This document shows positions 56,530 through 64,000 of a stretch of DNA of 64,000 nucleotides, piece by piece. The translations under genes and the position numbers were made by a program. The stretch spans positions 26,021,631-26,085,630 of the forward strand of contig OZ024831.1 in assembly GCA_964016985.1 (NCBI GenBank). Direction: 5' to 3'. Origin of the DNA: Anodontia alba (lineage: Eukaryota; Mollusca; Bivalvia; Lucinida; Lucinidae). Each line of letters begins with the position of its first letter. Within the stretch, counting starts at the first letter, position 1. A model generated the notes under the pieces. That model saw nothing but the letters and a program-made list of their open reading frames with translations, had not been told where the DNA came from and did not search any database.

Positions 56530-56945
56530 AGCCGAAGTTATTAAAGCATTCAATTCAATGTATCGATATTTAGATTCTGACTACATATTGATAATGATTA
56601 CTATGAGCGACTGACAGATAATATTTATCCAAACATATTAAACTATTGTATTATCCCTGATACCGAATCCCAGTTTCTAGACTTAATGTTATCCATACCT
56701 ACTGGTATAATATCTATTAATATGTATGACAAAAGGCAATCATTGGTTTTAATATGGCCCGTGTACCAGTTTACCATTTGTATGGCAATGTCACGTGTGA
56801 TAATGCTATGATATATTTCTAAGCATTTAGTCAAATGATGACTTTGATATTCGGAATAAACTTCGAATCGCTTAAACAGGGTATCATAAACTTTATAAAA
56901 TTTTTATAGTTTATTTTTCAACATCATTCTGAATAAAATGACATT
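56530..56945 (+). pseudogene. Penelope-like RT fragment of another subfamily
   Basis: Across frames: IKAFNSMYRYLDSD (catalytic box, second Asp shifted), IYPNILNYCIIPDTESQFLD, LMLSIPTGIISINMYDKR, then shifted PVYHLYGNVTRVI. This is the region from the catalytic box to the YDKR and following positions. It lies directly upstream of the N-terminal part of the next PLE copy, a head-to-tail arrangement. Confidence 0.7.
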
Positions 56946-56949
56946 GAAG

Positions 56950-58130
56950 TCAGCATGAAAGTCTATAGGAACACGATTTTATTGTACGCGTTGATGTAAA
57001 CGAGAGCATGTTAAGTGTAATGCTTTAAATAATTGAACATTAAAGATTTTTAAGATCATTGATGAACGGGTGTTATTTTACTCTAATAACCTTGATCTTC
57101 TCCCTTCTAATCCTAAATTATCTTTTCGATATTTGAAACAAGGTATCCAAGACTTTCATAGGAAGTATGTTTTGGCTCCAGCTGATAAGGCTGCTAATAA
57201 TGTCGTTGTTGTGTGACGACTTCATTATATCAATAACACAAGAACTTGGTAGTACCAAAATATAAGAACGGATTTCTACTGACGAGGGATCTGTTGTCAC
57301 AACCCATTCTATCGATACTACTGCTAAGTTTGCAGTGAGTATTAAAGAAAAACAAGACAGACTTCCTACGTTATATTGGTTATCGAAACTTCATAAACGA
57401 CCTTATAAAACACGTTTGATTGCTAATTCTAGTTCATGTACGACTACTGTTTTGTCAAAACTGCTAACTTCATGCCTTACTGCTGTTAATAAAAACATTT
57501 TAATTGCACGACGGCCGTTCGAGCCTAAGACTCAATGACGGCCTCTTTGTAAAAAATTTAACCAGTGGGATGGGGCTTGACGATATGTCTTTGGCTTGGC
57601 CCGCCGTGGTTCAACTATTGGTTTTCATTTACTTTGGCATACAGTAGAATAAGCCATGAGTACTCGTCTTTGTTTATTATAGTGATTAATTTAATTTTTA
57701 TGTTTTCGCGTTGATGCATTGATGAGTTGGGAGCCTTTATGCGAACCGAATGTTTATGTATTTCTGTATTAAGATCTGTATTAAGATTATCGGGACCCAG
57801 GGTGAAGTTGACTAGCTGTAAAAGTGCATTAACTTCCCCCTGCTCCCCCACCCCTCCCCCTGGTAGTTTATTCTACTGACCGTTCTAAGGCGGTGGTCCT
57901 GGTGTTGTTCTTACCCTTTGTACTATTTTTTCTATATTCGTTGTGATGCTAGCATGGTCACCGTCTTCAGTAGCTGCCCACTTTGCTTTCTGTTTTACTA
58001 GTTGTGTTGTGATGCTAGCAGTTTGGTCTCCTTCAACAGCTGCCCAATTTGCTTTCTGTTTTACCAGTTGTGATTAAGAGTGGCATCGGGACACAGGGTA
58101 AAGTTGGCTAGCTGTAAAAGTGCTTTAGAA
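56950..58130 (+). mobile_element. Penelope-like element PLE-A, plus-strand copy with internal deletion
   Basis: 56980-57335 encodes the N-terminal RT part with stops (ERVLFYSNNLDLLPSNPKLS, RKYVLAPADKAANNVVVV, stop, RLHYINN). 57335-57500 reads SIKEKQDRLPTLYWLSKLHK, then RPYKTRLIANSSSCTTTVLS and LTAVNKN. The sequence then jumps directly to LIARRPFEPKTQ, the segment at the RT C-terminus, deleting the whole RT core. The 3' tail follows to about 58130, with an extra repeated CTGTTTTACTAGTTGTG-type segment near 57940-58075. Nucleotide identity to the minus copy is high. Confidence 0.85.
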
Positions 58131-58714
58131 AAAGGTAAGAGAAAAGTCCAGGGAGTGCCACAATCACAAACCGCAGCCCTTCCCAGACAACAAGAGGAAG
58201 AGGAAACCGACAAATCCAAACAAGCACAAATCGAACAAACATACGAAAAGCACTAAGATTAGCTCTCTCTTCCCCAAGCGAGGTAATCGCAATACTAAAA
58301 GGACTGAAAAACACAAGAACAAAATGACACATGGTAAGACATACAACAAATCGCCTCGTAGAATAAAGCACAAAGCAACAAAGAGTAAGACTAACACCGG
58401 GACCACTGCCTTAGAACGGTCAGTAGAGTAAATCATCGGGGGGTTTAAAGCACTTTTACAGCTAGCTAACTTCACCCTGGGTCCCGGTGCTACTCTTAAT
58501 ACAGAAATACATAAAAATTCGGTTCGCATAAAGGTTCCCAACTCAGTCAATGCATCAAAGCGAAAACATAAAAATCAAATTAATCACTATAATAAACAAA
58601 GACGAGTACTCATGGCTAATTCTACTGTATGCCAGAGTAAATGAAAACCAATAGTTGAACTCGGCGGGCCAACCCAAAGACATATCGTCAAGCTCCAACC
58701 CACTGGTTAAAGTT
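58131..58714 (-). mobile_element. 3' tail of the minus-strand Penelope-like copy
   Basis: On the minus strand: AACCAGTGGGTTGGAGCTTG, GAACTATTGGTTTTCATTTA-type sequence, GGGACCCAGGGTGAAGTTAG, CTACTGACCGTTCTAAGGCA, TTTTAGTATTGCGATTACCT and GGCACTCCCTGGACTTTTCT. It meets the tail of the plus-strand copy around 58110-58140. The frames over it (58108-58371, 58164-58550) have no known domain. Confidence 0.8.
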
Positions 58715-59540
58715 TTACGAAGAGGCCGTCATTGAGTCTGAGGCCCGAACCGCCGTCGTGCAATTAAAGAGTGAAGCATAGCCATCAACAATGATTGGGT
58801 TGACAACTAGGCATGAAGTCTGCCGCATAATATCCAGGCTATAGCCAATTCTTTTATAACGGTTAATAAGTTTTCTGAATTGCTCCGAAAAGTTAGATTT
58901 ACCTACAATTTTTCTAAATCTGTACACTAAGTCACCGTAAAATTCTGGTTCCGATATACCTTGTTGCAGAAGTGTTTTCAGACTGACGCTATATTTTTCT
59001 AACAAGGCACTGTGTCTGCGATAAAATTTCGAAAGCGCCTTACGAAGTTTAAAATAACGATAGCCCTGCCTAAGAAGTTTGGCAGTAAGGGCTTTATTAC
59101 GGTAGTTAAAGTCATTAAGATTTGAAGAAGCTCTGGCGAATGTAATCAGTTGAGATGTGTATACCCCATATGAGGTGCGCCGGGGGACATCGCCATCCAG
59201 AAAAGGGAAATTGACTATATCAAAATAAAAATCGTCCCGTTTATCATAAATTTTGGTGGAAACTGTACCATTAGATATACATAGATTCAAATCCAAAAAG
59301 GTACCTCGGTATCGGAAGAATTTGCTCTATTTAATTAGAGTTCTATAGGGTATATCCGGTCCACCATTTGGTCAAAGTAAATATTGTCAATATTTAATAA
59401 ATCATCAAAGTATCTTGAAGTTGAATTGAAAGCCTCAATAATGTCAGTCTGATTTTCACGTGAGAGAGACTTCATGAAATCTCTCTCATAACAAAAAAGA
59501 CACAAATCTGCAACAAGAGGAGCACAATTAGTTCCCATCG
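58715..59540 (-). pseudogene. PLE-A reverse transcriptase, C-terminal half
   Basis: On the minus strand from 59538: MGTNCAPLVADLCLFCYERD, then the catalytic box SRYFDDLLNIDN (FDD keeps both Asp), then IYPIEL and an in-frame TAA where Gln is expected (59335-59337). LNRANSSDTE continues in the same frame. One base is missing near 59297 in a T run, after which the last frame (59296-58715, 193 codons) reads DLNLCISNGTVSTKIYDKRD, SYGVYTSQLITFARASSN, QGYRYFKLRKALSKFYRRHS, GISEPEFYGDLVYRFRKI and NRYKRIGYSLDIM, to its natural stop. I see no GIY-YIG endonuclease after the RT. Confidence 0.9.
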
Positions 59541-60105
59541 GAATACCAATAGTTTCCTATAAAGTTTAGTTCCAAATCTAATGAAAATATTATCCAAAAT
59601 ATAAACAAGGGCATCACAGACGTTTTGACACGACCATAAATTGTGATTATTGTATACATCAGAAGTGAAAAAAGCACATTCTTCGTTGCAAGCCAAATAC
59701 TGGGTATTCACCCGAATAAACGTTCGGTTAATTAAATCAATAAGTTTATCTTTTATAAGATGATGAGTTAACGTAGTATACAGTGTAGAAAAATCATATG
59801 TAGACAATTTAGAAGCCTGAAAGTTTTTAGATTTAAATGTTTTGAGAACATCATTAGAATTTTTAATTGACCAAAAATAGTTAATTCCGTCACTTTCGTA
59901 AACAGTATCATAGTACCTAATCCAATGTTTTTTAACAGCAGTAAGGCATGACGTTAGCAGTTTGGACAAATCAGTAGTCGTACATGAACTAGAATTAGCA
60001 ATGAAACGTGCTTTATAAGGTCGTTTATGAAGTTTCGGTAACCAATATAACGTAGGAAGTCTGTCTTGCTTTTCTTTAATACTCACTGCAAACTTAGCAG
60101 TAAAA
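59472..60105 (-). pseudogene. PLE-A reverse transcriptase, palm and fingers region
   Basis: 204-codon open frame from 60086. SIKEKQDRLPTLYWLPKLHK, then RPYKARFIANSSSCTTTDLS, LLTSCLTAVKKHWIRYYDTV, SIKNSNDVLKTFKSKNFQAS, LSTYDFSTLYTTLTHHLIKD (first catalytic Asp region, YDFSTLYT), CAFFTSDVYNNHNLWSCQNV and CDALVYILDNIFIRFGTKLY. The PKLHK motif and this order are typical of Penelope-like RTs. A one-base shift near 59560 throws it out of frame just before the PMGTNCAPL block that continues in the next feature. Confidence 0.9.
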
Positions 60106-60626
60106 TCGATAGAATGGGTATTGACAACAGATCCCTCGTCAGTAGAAATCCGTTCATATGTTTTGGTACTACCAAGTTCTTGTATTAGAGTATTGATATA
60201 ATAAAGTCGTCACACAACAACAACATTATTAGCAGCTTTATCAGCTGGAGCCAAAACCTACTTCCTATGAAATTCTTGGATACCTTGTTTCAAATATCGA
60301 AAATATAATTTAGGCTTAGGAGGAAGAAGATCAAGGTTATTAGAGTAAAATAACACACGTTCATCAATGATCTTAAAAATCTTTAATGTTCAATTATTTA
60401 AAGCATTAGACTCAACATGCTCTCGTTTACATCAACGCGTACAATAATCATTTAAAGCACTGGGAATTGTTTTCCGACATTTATTGAAATCAATGTGGGC
60501 TGGGAATCTATATTTAGGTCCTTTTGAAATAACTGAACGGATTCCTGAATCAGTTATAATCTTCAAGTTACCAGTGACAATATGACCCGCTGGTTGATAA
60601 CAAAAGTTAGAATCTTTACATTCTCA
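60106..60626 (-). pseudogene. PLE-A N-terminal RT region with five in-frame stops
   Basis: One frame runs through the whole segment with TGA at 60624, 60432, 60390 and 60210, and TAG at 60258 (plus-strand first base of each codon). Between them: ECKDSNFCYQPAGHIVTGNL, KIITDSGIRSVISKGPKYRF, CKREHVESNALNN, TLKIFKIIDERVLFYSNNLD, LLPPKPKLYFRYLKQGIQEF and VLAPADKAANNVVVV. The ADKAANNVVVV block is the conserved N-terminal RT motif of Penelope-like proteins. The reading frame is otherwise intact. Confidence 0.85.
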
Positions 60627-61298
60627 AGAATCAGGGGAACTAGTTTCAATATCAAGATCAGAAACTAATTTATTGACATTAAGTATAGTATTACGGATAG
60701 GTTTGTTATATTTATAACAAATGATAGGAGATTCCGTGTTTTCGAAATATGAAGGTATAGCTGATTTAACATTATTATCTCGAAATAAGCTAGGTAAATC
60801 TATGAATTCAATACCTTTATTAATGAATGGAATTTTGATGAAGTGTCTAATGTGGTTAATTTCAGAATCAATGTAAGGACGAAGAGCATGTTGAGTATAA
60901 CATCTAGTAAGAAGAGCTGCTTCAAAGAAATCATGTTTTCTATCAGAAAATGTATTCGCCTCATCATCTAACTTACGTAATGAAGAAATAGACAGTGAAG
61001 CTAGTTTAGAAAGCATTTGATGACATCGAGAATTTAAGAGAATATTTAAATTAAAAAGAGATAAAACAGTTTTATGTTTTCGTTTAAAACTGCCATTTTT
61101 TTCGCTTACCATGGGATCGTTTATTACGTTTTTAATATCTAAAAGGGAAAAAACATCGAAATCCGGCATTTTAGAAATATTTACTTCATGGTAAATATTA
61201 TCATTAAATCCAAGTGAAAAAGGGGTTTGTAAACGTTTATTCCATTTAAGTTCAAGTTCATGTCTTAAAATATTTTTGAATCTTTCGGTAGAATTGGA
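60627..61298 (-). pseudogene. PLE-A N-terminal extension
   Basis: An open frame of about 224 codons upstream of the RT. It begins around HKSNSTERFKNILRHELELK, continues WNKRLQTPFSLGFNDNIYHE and MPDFDVFSLLDIKNVINDPM, then KHDFFEAALLTRCYTQHALR and INKGIEFIDLPSLF. No GIY-YIG, zinc finger or other domain is recognisable. Upstream, in an A-run near 61300, the frame is lost. The first Met at 61169 is arbitrary. Confidence 0.75.
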
Positions 61299-61429
61299 CT
61301 TGTGTATATATTTTTTTCAACAGGTTGAACCAAAACTTTACTAGATGATCATGAATGACCAGTACTCCGGAAATGTTGATAAAGAAACGTATCAATTTTC
61401 TTTGCTTTTTAGATTTTAAGCAAATACCT

Positions 61430-61760
61430 CCAGTGGGTTACTCTACTGACCGTTCCAAGGCGGTGGTCCTGGTGTTAGTCTAACTCTTTGTTGCTTTGTG
61501 GTTTATCCTACGAGGCGATTTGTTTTATGTCTTACCTTGTGTTATTTTGTTCTTGTGCTTTTCAGTTCTTTTAGCATTACGATTACCTCGCTTGTGGAAC
61601 AGAGAGCTAATCTTAGTGCTTTTCGTACGTTTGTTCGATTTGTGCTTGTTTGGTTTTGTCAGTTTCCTCTTCCTCTTGGTGTTTGGGAAGGGCTGTGGTT
61701 TGTGATTGTGGCATTCCCTGGAATTTTCTCTTACCCTTTTAATCTGTAAATTCATAAGAG
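61430..61760 (+). mobile_element. Inverted Penelope-like tail on the 5' side of the minus-strand copy
   Basis: GGTTACTCTACTGACCGTTC, then CAAGGCGGTGGTCCTGGTGT, TTTTAGCATTACGATTACCT, CTAATCTTAGTGCTTTTCGT, GGGAAGGGCTGTGGTTTGTG and GGCATTCCCTGGAATTTTCT. The same tail as 58131-58550 but on the opposite strand, so the element is bounded by inverted tails. The 69- to 83-codon frames match those in the other tails and have no known domain. Confidence 0.85.
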
Positions 61761-63553
61761 TTATTGGAAATACCTACACTGATCCTTTTGTAAAACAAGT
61801 ATAAAAAAGATTGCCAATCGTTACAAAAGATAGGCTAAATCATGACTGTGTTGCGGTAAACAGCATGCATTATTTTCTACCCCATTTATGACTTATAACC
61901 TCGCTACCCTCTTTTATTACACGACAGTAAGTCAGACTAGATGATGGCTTTTTCCGCCATCTGTTACGGAATGTTAGTGACTGTCGTGGTCATGGCCATT
62001 CTGGTTCTACGTATACGTGGTTCTTTTTTATATGATTTTTTTTCAAGACAGCGCTTGTGATTATACATATTTTCTCTGACGTTTCTCTTTTATGGTACAG
62101 GGCTCCGAACACAAATTTAGAGCTGCATTTGAATTACAGGCAGAGGTTCTATTGTAAGCCGATTGATCGATTGCCTAACTGATTGACTTTAAAAAAAAAG
62201 GGAAACAACAGTTAAACTTATTACCGCAGAGATACTCTTTCTATGCCATTAGAAATAAAACAAGCATTATTATTATTACGCATTTGCGTCACACAATGTG
62301 TTATACAGCGTGGTTGTCTGCATTTATTTATATGTATTTACTGACATTAAAATATGGACTATTTGTACATATATTATATCTGCTGTCTAGCTACAAGGGC
62401 TATATTACTTTTCTGTAAATCGTTTCGCATACTTTAAACAAAAGTGAAGTTGACACAATTAACAATTTGATGAAAACAAAATTGTGAAAATTGACCTTGA
62501 TTTGCAAATTATTTATCATACATAGTCTCTTAAGGTACCACTGCTTCCGATAGCTTTCCGAAAGTCGCGCGCGCGCGTGCGCGTGTGTGCGTGTTTCGCT
62601 TTACTCAGAAGAAGTAAATTTGCAAAGTTTTGACATAATTCAATGCAAAACCTTCTGTCGTATATACCTGTACATAAAAAGTTTTATTTTATTCAGTAGT
62701 TTTGAATAAATCGAAATTTTCCATTTTTCCTATGGTAGAAACACATGCTGCACATTTATCAAAATTTAGGGTAGGTGGTTTGAATGCAAGTTTTCAACAA
62801 GTTCATCTTGTTCAATATTTCCGAAAATTTCGCAGATGAGTTAAGGAACATCAATAATGTAATTCCAGTAAAGAAAAGCAAAATTATTTCCTAATAGTTG
62901 TTTCCTTTCAAAAATCCAGTTTACTGTAGAAATTGTATTGTAAGACCCATTTTGGCCGCCGTAGAAAATGTTTGGAAAAGAAGCATAGAAACATAAACCG
63001 ACAAAATGCTCCTGATAAGGTCTTGCCAATAAGAAGTAAGGTTTTCCATTCAGAATAAAACTTCATGCGAAACAGGTTTTTTTTTTCCGAAACCTAACTT
63101 TAATTAAAACCAGATAAGGAAAGACAAATAAAAGAACTAGAGACAATTTGCTGTCAAAAGACACTACAACCCGTCCATTCAATGAAAAAAAAAAAATCTG
63201 TTATAAAACAAAGGCATTTTGACATCTTTCTAAATACACACACGTATTGATATCCGGCTTATTCTTCCCATTCCTGTAATCAGGCGAGTCCGGGAGTCGT
63301 TCACAAGAAAGCATACGAGGTCGATTGAATTCAGAATGGAGATTATTGATCATCCACGTACCTTATGAGCGGCATAGTATGTGCATAGGAGGTGGGAATG
63401 GATGTATCGATACAGTAAATTGTTATGAATTGTATATTTTATGTTTGTAATATTAAACTGGTAAATATGCACATAGAAACATTTCAGTAGATCTTAAGTC
63501 TGCACTACGCCTAAGTTACAACCAAATTAACTTAACAGCGGCATATATGGAGG
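61761..63553. other. 1.8-kb AT-rich stretch without a gene
   Basis: Contains an alternating purine-pyrimidine tract (GCGCGCGCGCGTGCGCGTGT) at 62567-62592 with Z-DNA potential. No coding frame or long repeat. Confidence 0.5.
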
Positions 63554-63835
63554 CATCACGAAAACATACCTATATAATTTTGACCCCTTTAAACCCCACT
63601 TTTATATAGTAAAACTGGGGTTTACAGGGGTATACATTATTTTTCTTATTTCTGCTCAAAACATAGATTGTGAGTACCCGTTAGAACCGCCTCGACGAGG
63701 CGGTTCTAACGAGTACCCACAAGCTATGTTTGGAGCAGAAATATGAAAAATGTCGGATTTTTTTTTGTCTGAAATTTTTCATTTTTTGGTGGTAAAGTTT
63801 TCAGTATATATTTGAATAGGCATGTTTTCGTAATG
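63554..63835 (+). mobile_element. Family A foldback element, full length
   Basis: CATCACGAAAACATACCTAT to TTTTCGTAATG, with an intact palindrome around CCGCCTCGACGAGGCGG near 63688. The last roughly 165 bp of the window after it show nothing. Confidence 0.92.
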
Positions 63836-64000
63836 GGAAGTTATACCTTGTTGTTTCTCCTCACGAATCAGCTTACAAGTCTAGTTTTATGCGGGTAACG
63901 AACAACAATACACTAGTCATACAATTATGTTTGTCTTATATATTAAGATTTTGCTGTTATGTACAGAAGTTTTAATTAATTTATTTATCTGTCTTTTGGT

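Noticed and set aside
58108..58550. 88- and 128-codon frames as a small gene
   Set aside because: The same frames recur in all solo tails (39.6, 61.5 kb) in element-tail DNA with no domain. They are part of the Penelope-like tail.

Overview
This window looks like gene-free, repeat-dense nuclear DNA from an animal, most likely a bivalve mollusc. It is AT-rich and full of long microsatellites, homopolymer tracts and nested short palindromic elements. It also carries decayed reverse transcriptases with the PKLHK motif typical of Penelope-like elements. The bivalve assignment is inference from the style of the repeats and these elements. I see no host protein-coding gene, no rRNA, and no tRNA apart from the tRNA-like heads of two SINEs. 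Most open frames lie in microsatellites, palindromes or transposon debris.

The dominant element is a foldback repeat of about 280 bp, here called family A. It has about 20-bp terminal inverted repeats (CATTACGAAAACATGCCTAT type) and a central near-perfect palindrome of about 90 bp. I count 18 copies in both orientations: 1-241, 1297, 1657, 6490, 10006, 11297, 14331, 16550, 19136, 20296, 23047, 30653, 33299, 35217, 43837, 45490, 54826 and 63554. Other short families are: hairpins with GCAAACAGTGTAGA arms (family B, about 12 good copies); hairpins starting CCCAGCTAGCATTCT (family C, four copies); a family with AGCAGACGACAA ends (family D, four copies); a pair of pogo/Tigger-like MITEs with TA duplications; two palindromes flanked by TTAA; a GGGCCC-ended MITE; and a pair of tRNA-derived SINEs.

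Layout. 1-26 kb: family A to D palindromes, microsatellites, a 45-bp minisatellite (12.68-13.52 kb), a second minisatellite (10.68-11.19 kb), and a 1.16-kb inverted-repeat element containing a family A copy. 26.9-29.6 kb: remnant of one Penelope-like element (PLE-B) split by a nested MITE, then a LINE RT scrap. 30-36 kb: more family A copies and a SINE. 36.5-42 kb: a degenerate tandem duplication related to Penelope tails, plus RT scraps. 42-53 kb: family A, B and D hairpins and a nine-unit array (49.8-51.2 kb). 52.7 kb: a mariner scrap joined to a Penelope scrap. 56.5-61.8 kb: two partly preserved Penelope-like copies (PLE-A) arranged tail to tail, one with an inverted copy of its tail beyond its 5' side. 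61.8-64 kb: plain AT-rich sequence and one more family A copy.

Nothing here forms an operon or pathway. The visible biology is transposon proliferation, nesting and decay.
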